Assembly: GCF_021018805.1 (NCBI RefSeq)
Contig: NC_086247.1
Span: 96,303,338 to 96,367,337 of the forward strand
DNA: 64,000 bases
Direction: 5' to 3'
From: Prinia subflava
Lineage: Eukaryota > Chordata > Aves > Passeriformes > Cisticolidae
The position numbers were made by a program, and so were the translations under genes. This document shows positions 39,601 through 54,600 of this stretch, piece by piece (the first letter of the stretch is position 1; every line of letters begins with the position of its first letter). Below the pieces are notes generated by a model. That model saw only the letters and a program-made list of their open reading frames with translations. It was not told the DNA's origin and searched no databases.

Positions 39601-42600
39601 AAAGTAATGGTATGGTTAAAAGACAGTTTCTGTTAAAAGGCAGTTTTCTGTTTCCCTCATCCAATTAAATGTTTGCTCTGTACAATGTGTGCTATGTGAT
39701 GAATTCAGATGGTTTATAGTTAGAGTGCTAACTTGCAGATTTTTTTGTCTCAGACATATCTTTTGCACACTTTCCACACTCCTCATTCAAGTTATAGCAG
39801 AACCAAACTCTGCCATGACTTGAAGGGAAACAATACTCATTTTGACTTGTTTTCAGTGGCTTTTTTCATTAGGAAGATTTCTTTACAGAAAAGATGCATT
39901 AGTGTGATCTTAACTCTTTGTAGGAATGGAATTGTTCAATGACTTCCTTGGTTTTGGGTTCTTTTTTTCCCCTCCCTTTTTCTTTGGAAGTGTATCAACT
40001 CAAGAGACAGTAATTAGAGATTGTTTCATCTGTGATTGTCTTACTGGGTTTCAGTCTTGCCAGTGTTGAGGTCAGTAGGACTATTCAGGTGAATGAAGCT
40101 ATTCAGTTGTACAAGTATTTGTAGTATTATAGTCTTCTGTCATGGAGAACAGGCTCATGGTTGAGCCTGGACCTATGTGAATAGGTGTTGAGTTTTTAAT
40201 ACTGATATAGAATAATTAAATATAATCCCCGTTAGAGCTTGACTGGCTATTTAAATGTACCTCTAAAAAACGAGGCAAAACTGTTCCTGTATAAAGCTCT
40301 GTAGTAATACATCCACATTATTCCTCATCTAAATGCATCTATTTAACTATATCCTATAGTTTTATATCTAGTATAATTAAGTTGAACATATTTCACATTT
40401 CAGTCAGTTTAGGAGCCATTTACTCTGGTGCTGTTTTCAGGTTATTAGAAAATAGAGGTTACAGTTTGTTTTGCTTCTTGTCTGTGGGGTATGGACAAAG
40501 TCACACCTGAAAACGGTAGCTCCACAGCTGTCATGGTTTAAACGCAGCCAGCAGCCAAGGCCAATGCAGTTGCTTGCTCACTCTCCAACCCCTAGCATTG
40601 GGGAAAGAATTGGAAGGGTAAAGGATAGAAAATTCATGGGTTGAGATGAAGACAGCTTAAGAGGGAAAACAAAAGCCTCATGCACAAAAGCAACACAAAC
40701 CAAGGAATTAATTTACTTTTTCCCATGGGCAGCCAGATTTTCAGCCATTCTCAGAAGAGCAGAGCCCATCGCATGTAGTGGTCACTTAGGAAGACAAACA
40801 CCATCACTCCAAATGTCCTCCCCTTCCTCCTTCCTCCCCCCCACTTTGTGTACTGACCATGATGTCATGTGGGCTGGAATATCCCTCTGGTCAGCTGGGG
40901 TCACCTGCCCTGGCTGTCTCTCTTCCCAGCCTCCCATGCACTTCCAACTACCTTGCCAGTGTGGCAGTATGAAAAGCAGAAAAGGCCTTGGCTGTGTGTA
41001 AGCCCTGCTCAGCAATAACAAAAATATCTCTGTATTACTATTGCTGTGTTAAGCACAAGTCCAAAACAGTCACATACCAGCCACTATGAAGAAAGTTAAC
41101 TCTACCCTGGCCAAAACCAGCACAACAGGTAAACCATGTGCTGCTCTGTGCTGCTAAACTGCCTTTCAACCCCAGCTGTGTCTTTTTGTCGTCCTGTAAG
41201 CAGAAGGCACCTTCATGCCTTCCCACCAGGTTTATATACACAGTGATAAAATACCCCTGAGCTTTCTTTTCTCCAGGCAGTACAGTCCCAGCTGTTCGTG
41301 ACTCAGCCCTTGCTCCTATAAAAGATGCTTCAGTCCCAGTGATGGTGTCTTTGTGACCTTATGCTGGGCTTGTTCAAGCAAATCCCTGTCTCTTTTGCAC
41401 TGAGGAGCCCATAGATAGGCACAGAGCTTCATATGTGGCCTTTAATGTTAAGCAGAGAGGATGGATCACCTCTCTTGACCTGCTGGCAACATTTTGTGAT
41501 GCAGGCTGGGATACTATTGCCCACCTTTGCCATGGAGTTGTATTGCTGGCTTATGGTCAGCTCATGGTCCATGAGAACCACCAAGTCCTTCTCCACAGAA
41601 CTGTCTCCAGCCAGTTAGCCCCCAGCATGTGTTTATGCCACAGATTATTCCTTCTCAGTTCCAGGAGTTTGTATTTTTGCTTGTTGAATTTAAGATTCTT
41701 TTTGTCCTAATTCACCCACTTCTAAATAGCAGCACAACCATCTAGTTTGCCAATGACTCCTCAGTTTTCTGTTGACTGCAAAACTCGGTGATGAAACTTC
41801 ATCCCATTATCAACGTTGTTAATGAAGGATGTTGAAAACTATTGATCCTAATAACAGCCCTGGGGTATAATGCTATGACTTGCCTTCTAGTGGACCTGCG
41901 GCAGCTGATCACAAGCCTCTGGGCCCAGATATTCAGCCAGTTTTTATTAGATCTCACTTCCACTTATCTAACCCTTGTTTTGTCAGTGTGTTTATGAGGA
42001 TATTATGGAAGACCACAATAAAAGCCGTATTAAAGTCAAGATAAGGAACATCCACTGCTGTTGCCTTAGCCACTAAGCTAGTTGGTTTACTGGAGAAAGT
42101 TATCTCAGTGGATGTGCATGATTCCTTCTTTATAAATTCATGCTGACAACTCTCAATCCTTTTTCTGCCATGTATTTGGAAGTGGTTTCCAGGGTTAGTT
42201 GCCCCATCACCTTTCCAGAAACTGAGGTTTGAAGTGGTGCCTGATTTTCGGGACGCTCCTGCCAGGCGGCAACTGGGCTGCGGCAGTTCCCCCGGTGAGC
42301 TCTGCTGGTCCCAGTTATCGACAGGTCAACGCAGAGACAGACAACAGCAAACGGGACTTGAGTGCAAGCTATGTTTATTCAGCAGAAGCTGGAGCCCCAA
42401 GAACCCGGGCAGAGGCTTTGGGGGGGGTTTATGCTTTCACAGAAAGGGGAGGGGGGAAAAGATCACAAACTAATGGGTTATAAGTAAGGGACTGGAATAG
42501 GGTGGAATGACATGGATATGAGGCCTATAAGATGGACGGGGGGGAAAGGGTCATGTGGGCCTATGGGGCATCGAGGATTAGGGGATTTCCAAGGCAGGGA

Positions 42601-45600
42601 TTAGGTAGAGGTTGGCTTACGGAGGGATATTGATAGGGAAAAGTCTGGAAAGTGGGATAGGATTAGGGAGAATTGACAGCTGGGAGGTGGAGTCCCAGAG
42701 CCTTAACAAACCACCGGGTGAAACTATAACTGGGGATAGAGACAGAGGTGTGCCTGGATTATACCAAATATAACAAGCACAATACAGAAATAAATCATAA
42801 CCTAAAAATGCAACACAACAGAAGTTAGGTTAACCAAACCTGCAATTCCCTTGATTATCTTTCATACCTTTCTTGGAGGAATGAGTGATCCCTACTCCCT
42901 TCTTGTTCTTAAGAATCTCTCCCAGTCATTGAGACCTTTTAAAGATTATTGAGAATGGTCTTGCAGGGTATCAACCAGCTCCCTCAGCTCTTGTGTGTTC
43001 AACCTCTCAGTCCCCAATGGACTCAAATATGTTCAATTTGTTGTAGATCTCCTTTGCTTAGTCCTCCACGGACGGTATGTTTTGATTCAGATTTTTCCTA
43101 TGGTCTCAGGGACTTGAGGTTCCCAAAGGCCTGTTTTACTGATAAAGTAAAATGAAGAAGGTTGTGAGTACCTCAGAGTCATCTGTGTCCTTATCCACCA
43201 GGTCCTCTGCCCCATTCAGCAAGTGGGCTGAATGGGCTGGCAGAATTAAAAAGTGAAGATCATGGGTTGAGAGAAGAACAGTTTACTGAAAACAGCAATG
43301 AGATGAAAAAACAAACAATTAGAGCAACAGTACTAGGAAAAGAGAGAGTGATTCACATGGAAAAATGCACACTGAAGAGCTTGACCTGAGCCACACCTGA
43401 GACCCTCTGTCCAGCTTGCCAGCACCACCACCTCACTGTTCCTTCTGTTTAACCAGAAGGGACCTTTCTCCCTGGAATAGACTCCCTTCCCCTCACCGCC
43501 AGCAATGACTCGAGGTAGTATACAGTAACTCCAGGTCCTGACCATGCCCCCTACTGCTGAGACTAGGACACCCAATCTTCTACTGGTATTTTAAGTGCAA
43601 ATGGTGCACTTGACTAGACATACCTTATTAACACTGTGGACTGTGAAATGAGAAACATCTTGGAACAACTGGTCCATTCTCATCTTTAGGGCTAGAGAAT
43701 GTATTCTGGAGAACTGATCAAACAGTTTGAGTGTAGCAATTTTGTAATCTCTGTTCTCTCTGCTATTTGACCTGCTGGATGTTTTCAGCCATCAACATAA
43801 TTTTGTGAAATAAAATATAATTTTACTGCTCAAACAAACAAAACCTCTTCTTTATAATCTTGTTAAGAGAAAACCAGACTATTTCATGAACACTTGTTTT
43901 TATGTTGTACCTCGTACAAGGTTTGTAAAAATGCATATTGTTTTCAAATTCGCATTTCCTTTTTTTCTTTGCTGCAGAATCTCAAAGTTACACAGAAGCC
44001 ATTAACCTCTCTATGATGATGTCTGACAGCACTGTGGGCACTAATTCGTCTTTGCTGAGAGCCAACATGCAGACTGATCCCTCCTTTCAGCAATGCTTTG
44101 CATCTTCATGTACTGTTGCAAGTAGCAGTCCTATTCCAGGGGCAGAAAGGTAGGAAAAGATTCTCCTACATTATTGTTTTGTTCTCATAATGATAATTCC
44201 CAGCGGAGACATTATGCTTGCATCTTCATTGCAGACCATTTTCCAAGAACTTTGAGGTGGGTTGTGGCATTTAATACTGATATTGTCTGTTGGCTGGATT
44301 TTAACAGCTACTTTTATGGCGGGGACACGCATAGCTTTGAAGATAAGTGGGAAGACAAAAATAAATAGAGTTTTATACCTCAGTTGTTATTTGTGCTAGC
44401 ACAAGCTCATATATATTTTTCTCTGTGCTTAACTGGCTTCTCTGATGTTTTACTTAAAGCTGTGTCATTAAGTCTCACATTGGAATAAGTTGTGTATCAG
44501 AGAAGGGGAGCACTCTCCTTGCTGCAGACATGTTTCTAGTCAGTAAAGCGTCAGTAGATTTGCTTTGGTAGTCTATAGCTGACTCCCTTTCATATGCTCA
44601 GCAGGCTTAGAAATTTTATTATTTTATACTTAAAATTGTGGTAAACATGTAGAGCTCTGGACAAGAGTGTGAATAGTATAAATATACAAAGTAATCCTTG
44701 TCCAAAGGAGCTTGCAGCATAAGCTAAGAAATGGCAAGAAACAGCAAACAAACAAGGAGTCCCTAGTTACTTTTTGAATGTTCAGAAGACCATAACAATG
44801 CATGATCAAGCATTAGCTGTGCGCTATATTTACTCAATAGACAAGGTGGTACATTACACCTAAAGAAGTTACCTTCTCTATCACTCTGCAAAAAGATTCC
44901 TTTCTGGCTGGTAATCCTATTCTCATTTTTGGCTACTTGGATACTTTTTCACAGTAAGAATTTGGAAATACGTCTGGTTGGAGTGTCAGAATGTCAGTGA
45001 GTACTTCATGTACTTTATTACCTATTTATCTTTTATTTATCTTCCAATCCAATTGGTTTCATTTTCAATCAGTACTGAGACTGTGGAAGAATGTTTTGGT
45101 TTAGTGATTACGAATATGAACTGTAAGTCAGAACAAAATATGTTGGTATTTGCTGCTGAGGAGGCAATGTAACAATTACAAGTGGCTATGTGTTAAAAGC
45201 TTATCAGACAATTCAGTCATTATCAAGTTTACATTCCTACTTCAGACTTTATCTAGAAAATGTTGTTCCCTTCTTTCTAAATTTTTTCTATGTTTTTTTT
45301 ATTTTACCTAGCAGATAGCTACAGCTCTAGAGGATTTTTCTTGCAGTGATGTCTTCTTCAATTTGCTTACCTTCCATTTCCTTAATGGCCTTTCTAATCT
45401 GAGCTGTGTAAATCTACTAACGTTGATTTCCACAGCTCCCTTTTAAGTAAAAATTCTCTTTTTTTTGATATATATCTTATGTCAACCCCTTGCCTTTGCG
45501 TTTCCCAATTAATTTGTTGTCTCTGGATTTGGTAATATTAGTAATATTTTCCAGCTACAGCCTAAGGGCATTTCATTTTTAGAAGCAATGAGACACCTTA

Positions 45601-48600
45601 AACTTCTATCAGATGATTTTATCGGAAGTTTAGTTGCTCTTCTTTGGTAGGACTTTTTTTTATTTTTTACTTGAACAGGTAGAATTGTTACCCAGTAGAA
45701 AAATATAATGCTTACTATTGAAATATTAAATTTTATAAATCAGAATTTTTCCATCAAATAAATTAACCAGTGGATCTGCATACTTTCTCTTTTTTTTCTT
45801 TTTTTCTTTTTTTTAATAATATAAACTGTATTGAAATAGACCTGGTTTGGAAGTCACTCCTTGTGAACAGACTTCTCACCATTATCATAGTTACTGATTT
45901 ATTGTGTGATGTTGCATAACCACCTCTTCAGGCCATTTCTTTAATTTTTATTCTAGTGAGCATAAGACACTCTGCATGTAAGAACTGGAATGGCCATGTC
46001 AGGTTTCTTCCATAAACCTCTACTTCTATGCAGTTTTGGCATAAGAAATTGTTGCCTTCTGGTGCTATTTTTCAGGTAGCACTTTAACTCATCAGGACCA
46101 CTGTGAAGCAATGCTGCAAACAGCCTCACTAAACTGATTCATATTAAAACTAACCCCCTCAAACAGGGAGAAAGAGAAGTATTTTTAGCTGTCATTAATT
46201 TCATGGACTGGTTTACAGTTCAAACTCAGAAACTATGCTGTCAACATGGCTAGGTGGAGGGTGAAATAAGGCAGAACATAATGACCTGCATTGAGGAAGT
46301 TACTGGTCAGGATAAGACTGGAATCTGTTGATCCAGCTGCATTACCTGGTCCAGCATATTTTCAAAGAGCACCTTGAGATTTTTGTCCTGGGTGTGATGT
46401 TTCATTGCTTTCAATGATCACTGAAGTACAGGTTGTACAGTAACGCTTTAAGGGAATGATTTGGCTGTTGTTTTATTTTTGTGTTCAATTTTTTTTTTTT
46501 TTTACAGCTCTTCTGCAGCAGAATGTCCTTGGCTTGAAAGCAGCTCTAAAACTTCCCTGTCAACCCAGTATTCAATGGGAAACACCAGGCAGCCAGGAGA
46601 TTACCTTGTGCCCTCTGAATTTTCAAGTGCTGTTCAGGATGTCTCTCTCCTGTCTCATTTCCAAACTCCAGGACTGCAAGTTGTCACTCTGAGCAACCTG
46701 GAGAGCTCACCAGCAGAGCCACGCCAAGAACATGTTAGCAGCAGCAGTACCCATGCTTACCTGAGCTATAGCAGTACCAGGGACAGTAGCTCCCCCCGAG
46801 AGGAGACACATGCTGCTTGCAAAGCCAGTGCTAGCACATCTAAAACCCTGACCTTGTCAGTGGCAAGGGCTGATGACAATGACTTTTTTACACAAAACTT
46901 TCTTACAGTGGCCTCTGGACACAACAGCCAAAACAGTGCAGTTCTGCATCACCATGGAGGGAACTTACAGGCTCAACCTCCTCTTCCAGAGAAGAAGAGG
47001 TCCTCTGAAGGAGAACATTCCTTTGCCTCTGTGTCACCTTCTTCAAGTGGCTTCTCTAGCCCTCACAGTGGAAGCACAATCAGCATTCCCTTTCCAAATG
47101 TCCTCCCAGATTTCTCAAAAATGTTAAGCCCTTCCCCAGTGCCAGGTAGGTTCTGTATCAGACAAATGCAAAATACATTAGATTGTGTATGAGTTTATGA
47201 AAAGAATTTTGTGGGTTTTAAAAGTGGAGAGGGGAAAAAAAAAAGTAGTGGAATGAAAATGTCACAGAGGACTTGAACGATTGCAGTAAATGGTGCCAGT
47301 TCACTGGCCTGGATGCATTATTTAGAAAACAAGGCTTCAGATTTCTTCCTGTGCTTCCTAGAACTCAGTCATTGAGCAGCCTACTTTTTCAACTGTCAGA
47401 CTACAAAGGACCAGTGTTGACTCCAATTTCTTTTAGAAAGGACTGGCTTCTCTTTGCACTTTTTAGAGTTGTGCAGAGAAAAGTTGAAAATGTACATGTG
47501 TGTTTGTTGGGCCCTGTTGAGAAGTTCATATTTAATACAGCTTTATAACTAAAATTTTTTAATATTTTATGGATTTTGCAAAATGACACTTCAAACATGC
47601 TTTCAGAATCTTAGTGTGTTATTATATTTGCTGGTTCTAAAACAGCTCAGTTTCTCCAAACTGTCTTAATGATGAGTTTTTTGACTACTCATGGTCATCA
47701 GAAGTTGGAAAGAAAAGTAAAAACACTTCTGTATTTAAAAAAATTCTTGACTTCTTTTCCCTTTTATTTTACAGAAAACACAGCTGATAAGTATGTGACC
47801 GTAAAATTTGTTCAGGACACATCCAAGTTCTGGTATAAGCCAGATATTTCAAGAGAACAAGGTATATCAGTTGATACATATTCTGACATCTCCATTCATA
47901 GGAAAGCTAGTTGGTGAAGTCCTAATTTTAGATTCATACCTGATCTCTAAAAGAAATATAAAACCTAGAAGGGCCACACACCTACCCCAACCCCTCTTAG
48001 TTTCTTTTGTTGAAAGGCTGAATTTGAGTGTGGAAGGCAGTCAGATACTCCTGAAAAATATTCAGTTAATCAGACAAATTATTAGCCTAACTGAATGAAC
48101 TATGAAGTAATATAGATCTACCTGTGGTAGCTTTTGCAAATGCTCTTTGTTGTGAAGCTTCAGATTTTTGAATGGCAGATATGCATGAAACAATACCAAG
48201 CAGCTGTCTGCTCTCTGAAACCTTTTGAGTATAAGTGTGCTGTTCTGATATGATCTCAGAATAATTCATCAGCTAGGTCATCACAAAAGCATCCTCACCC
48301 ACCAGTTGTTTTGTAGCCTGAATTTCAATGTCAAGTGACAAACATGATTTCTTAAAGGTCGTTACCAAGGAACAACATCTTTATGATGTATGATGCAGAT
48401 ACAGTACTTTTATATGTTGATGTATTATTCAGTGAACTGAAGAAAGCTTTTATTACCTATGTGAAAATGAATACCTATGAGCACCTGGAGTACTGCATCT
48501 GCATACAGGAAAGACATAGACAGACCTGTTGGAGTGAGTACAGAGGAGGGCCACCAAATTGATTAGAGGGATGGAGCATCTTTCCTATGAGGGAAAGGCT

Positions 48601-51600
48601 GAGGGAATTGAGATTGTTCAGTCTGGAGAAAGGATCTAATTGCAGCCTTCCAGTACCTGAAGGGAGTCTTCAAGAAATATGGAGAGGGACGTTTTAGAAG
48701 AACATGCGGTGACAGGACAAGATGAAATGGTTTCAAATTAATAGTAAGTTTAGATTAAATATTAGAAAAAAATTCTCCACTGTGAGCGTGGTGAGGTGTT
48801 GTGGTTTAAATTTTGGGGGGCTCCCGGGGGGGGTCCCCCGGGAGCCCCCCGGGTCCTAGGGTCGCTGGGAGTTCCCGTGCTGGCAGGCAAAGAGACTCAG
48901 ACGGCTGCTGAGGTGCTGATGAGATGAGGGTTTATTCAGAGTCTCACTCCAGGCAGGGAGCGTGGTCCTGCGGGAGAGGGGGAAGGGAAGGGAAGGGGAG
49001 AGGGGGAAAAGGGGAGAGGGAAGGGGAGCGTCTGGAGGCCTCCAGGGGGAAGAGGGGCAAAAGAGAGCGAACCCCCTTGCGTTAGCATTCTTAACACAGA
49101 GGTTCAAAGGGGCGCGGTAACATTCTCCAACCAGTGAGGTTACAGAGACAGGATACTGCAGGGAGGGTACAGACTTTGGATAAACCATACATTTTTCCAG
49201 GGGTGAGCTAGAGCAAACCATTTCTATAAAATGCAATCCCACAGTGAGGCACTGGAACAGACTGCCCAGAGCAAGCTGTGGATGCCCTCCATCCATGGTA
49301 ATGTTTCAGATCAGGTTGGAAATGGCTCTGGCCTAGGGAAAATTGTCTCTGTTCATGGCAGGAGCATTGGAAGCTGATAATCTTAAAGCTCCGTTGCAAT
49401 CAAGGCCATTCTTCCATGATTCTATGAACTTACACACTGTCCCTGCAAGAGTATATATATAAAGACACTGGGTGCTTGTTACAATCCAGTAATAATAGAG
49501 GAGCAAAGTGAGCACTCAGTAGATTGTGGATAGAAACTTCGGGTTTGAATATTCTGTGAAACGAGACTAAAATCAAACAAGGTTAAATGTTGATACCAAA
49601 AACTTGATATATTTTATTTAGCAGTAAATGAGAGAGAAAGAAGAAAGGAAAAGAGGTTGTGGGGGGACAGGAAGAGTGACAGGAACAGATTAAGTAGAAA
49701 TACATCACCCCTGTGTGAATCCTGAGATTAATACAAGTTGAGCCAGGTGGGGAATGCCTAGGTACCTCCCCTGAAGGGAGACAAGTCTGATACAGTCTCT
49801 TGCAAGACTCTGTATCGGTTGCATTGCTTTGCATCGTGTAGTGCTGTGGTGCAAGGCCTCAGGAATGAGTCTGGGGAGTGCTTTGGGGGTCTTTGGATTA
49901 TGACACTTCCTCAGCTGCTTCTCACGTATGTGTCCTGTGGATGTGGCATTCCTCGGGTGGAGGGTTTTACAGCTGAGCCAGTTTGTGTAATGGAGGGTGG
50001 AAGTTCACCGCTTCTGACCAGAGGTCATGTCATATACCCAAAACTCTGCTCCTCCCACCTTGGTTGAGGAGGAGTCTGTGCAAATATGGCTGCAGATAAG
50101 CCTGTGGGCTATGGCCTCTACCCCGAAGCCAGCTGGGGATGATTTTCAGGACAGCTGCTGAGCTTGGCACTCCTATGAATGCATCCTTCTCCCCCAACCT
50201 TATCCATTTCTTCTCAAACTTGAGAAGAACTTGTCACTTCTGTCTCATCTCAAGTTCTCTTAGATGGCTTAACTCACAGTTCAGGGTTTCAGTCAGGAGG
50301 CCCGTTCAGGGTGGGGTGGTCTTTGGCAGTGCAGCTTCATTACACACTTTTGCCATAATGGGCAGAAGTCCTTTAAAACAGTGTTTCAGCCATGAAACTA
50401 TAACATTTCAGTCTCTGACAGTGCTTTCCAAATGCAGTTGGTCTGACTGCGCTTGTGTTTATCAGTAATAATCAGCTATAGTGAATTGTGATTAATGAGA
50501 TAAGTCAGAATTTTAAACTGGGATTTTTTAAAATTTGGTTCTCGAAGAGGAGAAATTAGTAAATCTGCGGTAAGAAGGATGTTCATGCTAAACCAAAATA
50601 GTGTGAAGTTCAGCTATTGGCAAATGATGAATTGTTATGTCTGTCTAGTTATTAGATCAAATGATGAGGATGTTCTTGTGTAGTGGTAAATATGATGCCA
50701 GGGGAATAAAGATCATAGAAAACAGAACATTAATTTGTTTTTGGATTATACTTTGCTGCTCCTTTCGCTCCAGTCCCCTTTGCCTTATCTGCTCACCAAC
50801 CATATTGAGAACTGAGTCTTTAAATGTGCAGAAAAATATCTGACGTGATGTGTGTCCAAAGAGGGAAGTAGATACAAAGCAATTTTAAACCTAACTGCTT
50901 GAACAAGTGAAACAAATGTCTTCCGAGCCTTTTAATATGCTTCTTTTCATCCTTGAAGTAAAACTTTTTAAAAGTGTTTTAAGGTACTGTTGTTGAGGAG
51001 GGGGGCATTTGTTCTTTTCCGTGTGTTTAATAGACTGCTCCTGTGACAAATCATTACTGTATCCCTCTGTATTTAGAAGTGTTATGTACTGCTTAATTGC
51101 AGGGATTTATGTATTCACCTTTATCCTCCCTAAACAAAATCTGTTGTTGTGAAAAAAGGGTCTTTCCTTTGCCATCTGACAGATGAAGAGAATAGAATGC
51201 ATACATTAGCTTTACTCATTTTGACAGAGATAATTATGTCTGCATTTTCCTGATTTTTTTTACTTCCCCTTTTTTCATGAAAAGAAACTTTGCTTTTGTA
51301 AACATTGTTCAGGCCTTGCAAAATATGCCTTTGTGCCTCATATGCATAATATCCATGTTCTGTGTGAACAGTCAATTAAGGAGTCCAGTCAAATTTGGTC
51401 TTTTTCTAGCATTTTTTGAAGCTGTGCTGATGGCTGGGACCTGAGCACTCTTCTCAGTTTAAAAATCAGTAAAAATCAGGGTTCTATACTTCAGGCTTCC
51501 TTTAAAATAAGTGTCTGTGAGATTTGGACAAGGTGGACTCAGGTCCCCCAAATATGCTTGATTGTATTTTGTTTTACAACAATGAGGATAGAGAAAAAGA

Positions 51601-54600
51601 TCTCACTTTTTCTGGTGTCCTATTCATTATACATTTGCACTTCTGTACTTTTTGAGTGTGTGCATTGTTCTTGAACTGTTTTTCTCTCTCTTTGCTGGAA
51701 TCCCTTGCAGCCATTGCTGTTCTCAAGGAAAAGGAACCTGGGTCTTTCATTGTTCGGGACAGTCATTCTTTCCGGGGAGCCTATGGGCTAGCAATGAAAG
51801 TTGCCACACCACCTCCTTCTGTGCTACAGTTAAAGAAAGGTACTTCTATATGTTATTAAACAAGCTATACATAGTAGGTAGTCCTTATTGGTGGGTAGTA
51901 ATCTGTTGGAATCTTCCCCTCTTCTCATAAGTGCAACTTGAATTGCAGGCTACATTTGATGTATTGTTAAATGAGACTATATGGTTTCACTGTGACTTGT
52001 ATGTTGTGGCTGTGCATGTGTCATAACTCATCAACCTAATAACAAATCAGTGTCATCTCAGCAATTGGTCTTCCCTAGCAGTCAGAAGTCTGCATTTCAT
52101 TCACAAGCTATAATTGGCTGGAACACTGAATATTTTTGATCCCAAAGTTTTGTTTTGAGATAGTTCTATTTCACATATAAATCTGAAGAGATTCCTACAG
52201 ATAATTTTTTAAAAGAAGTGGTGATCTATATACCTACTCTGTCAGCTCCAGTGCCTCTGTATATAATTTGTGCTTGATGGTTGTGAAACATAAAATGAGA
52301 GCATGCAGAAATCATTAATGGGTATATGGAAATTCAGCAGCCAGCATCTGTAGTGTTCTTGGTTCCATTTGTACCACTGCAAAGTTAGTGGAGTGGTTTT
52401 TATTTTACAAAGTTGAGTTGTAAAACTGCTGGTTTTCTTTTACAAAGCTTATTTTTCATTAGTACATAATGACTGGTGAGGGAAGCAACTAAAATTACAG
52501 GAAAGTGTTTATTCTTAGTGCTGTTTTTATGGAAGCATGGTTTTGACTGTTTTGGTTTGGTTTTTTGACTGTTGGTTTAGATTTGCTTACTCTGGGGCAA
52601 GGTTAGCAGTTCACCTCTATTACAGTACCACTTTGAATCTGTTTTAATGGTATCGTATCTGGTATCGTGAAAAAACTTTTAATAATAACTTGCCATGTAG
52701 TCCTTTTTTTGCCAATAAACATCAGCAGAACCACTCCAATGACTTAATGAACTCAATGTAGGTGTACTGGGGTGGTGATAACAACAACTAGGAAGCAAAC
52801 TGAAAGTGGCTGGTAGGTGTTTTTAGTAGTCTTTTCTTATCATCATTTGTAAAGTCCAGGAAGACATGAAAGCACAAACTCTGCCAGCCTTTCAGAGACA
52901 GTTTATGTTAGTAGTAGTAAGACTGTAGCATTCTTCCATTTCTCACTTCATGATACTTAGCTTTTTTGGTTTCCACTGCTTAATCCCAGAGGCACAGATT
53001 GGTTCAGTTTCCTGTAGCGTTTCTTGTTCCAGGCTTCCCTTTCCTGCATACCTTGTAGTCTCTTATTTTTAATTTGGTGGGAGCACAACAGCAAACAGTG
53101 TGCTGTTTGGAAAAGTGATCAGTGTAATAGTTTATTGTGTACACATTTTTGCTGTCCATTTTAATGCATTCATCTGTATTGGCCTGAGGTCAACCCTTGA
53201 GGTGTTTCCTGATAGATCAAAGGGAGCACATGTGTTTGTAGCTCTTTTGTTAAGGTTTGAATGGCTTGATAGCTTTGTCCTGTTGGTATGAAATAACCTT
53301 TTAATTATTTGGAAAAGGATTCGTTTTTTATTCAGGTATGAAATACTGTGAATCCATCTTTCAAGAAATACCTAAGTTGTCTTAATTATATGTCTGCATA
53401 TATATGTATATGTTTAAAGAATGCTAAATCTTGAGGTAATTTTTACCCATCTCTTGGACTTCGAATCTCCTCTTTTCATCCAATTCTACAATTTTGGTTT
53501 TGTCTTAGATTCCTGAGATTAAAACTGTCTTAAAATCTAGTGAAACCTTAGCACTTCATGTAAATGTTTGTTTTCAGGAGCAAAGATTTAGCATAAAACT
53601 GCAGAAATTTGGAAACTTAAAAATTCACTGAGAGAATGGCTATCATTACCTTTGTGTAGCTAAATCTACCTTTTAATCTGGTTAACTTCTGTGAACAGAA
53701 ATGTCACTGGAAATTGGAATATTTTTTTCATACTTCTATTTTTTTGTCACTTTGGGTACAAGTTCTTTTAATGGGCAAGTGCATCAAAATCTCTAACCAT
53801 TCATTTTCCAAATTTCTGTTCCTGTGTGTAACTGAGACCACACTTGGACATTTTTGGGCACTAGTGTATATTTGGATGTCAGTCACTTAAGAATATAAAA
53901 CCATTTTCTCTGACTGTCTAAAGTGAGCTGTTTGCTTATTTGTTTTTTGCAAAATGGCCTTTTAAGTACATCTTGTAACTTGAGAATAGGTCTAATTGTA
54001 TTATTTGCATTTAGTATATAAAACATTTAGTGGTAATGTGGAAAAACTGCTTCATAAAGATCTAGTTTGTGAAACTTGTCTGTTAATTGCTTCTTTTCAT
54101 GAGCTTTCTTTTTCAACACAGTTGGAGATTTGTCAAATGAACTTGTAAGGCATTTTCTGATTGAATGTACTCAGAAGGGGGTACGCTTGAAAGGATGCCC
54201 AAATGAACCATATTTTGGTAAGTACTGTGCATCACAGGGACAGAGAAAATGGAGACAGTTGGCAAAACTGCCAAGTGCTGACTTGGATGGAATACAAATG
54301 AGAGACTACTTTATTTGAGTCCTGATGACTTCTGTCATCAACCCATTCCAAGGTTCCAGGAGCGTTTTACACATTTATGTTAAGCAAATGTGCAGGACAC
54401 TCTAGCACAGATGCACATGACCAAGCTTCAAACAGTCAAGCTTGTCTGCCACTACCAATGTTGCTGCAGAAAGCTGAGCTAAATCACGCTTATCATCCTA
54501 ATTGATTCAGGACCTTTTGTCCTGTGATACATTTATGCTGCATATCAGGTGGCTAAAAATGACACCAGAGTGAGATATTCACAAAGTACATTATGCTATG

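Noticed and set aside
48856..49296. Minus-strand open frame of 146 codons
   Set aside because: It lies in the GC- and purine-rich solo LTR and crosses into CR1; it has no protein family features.
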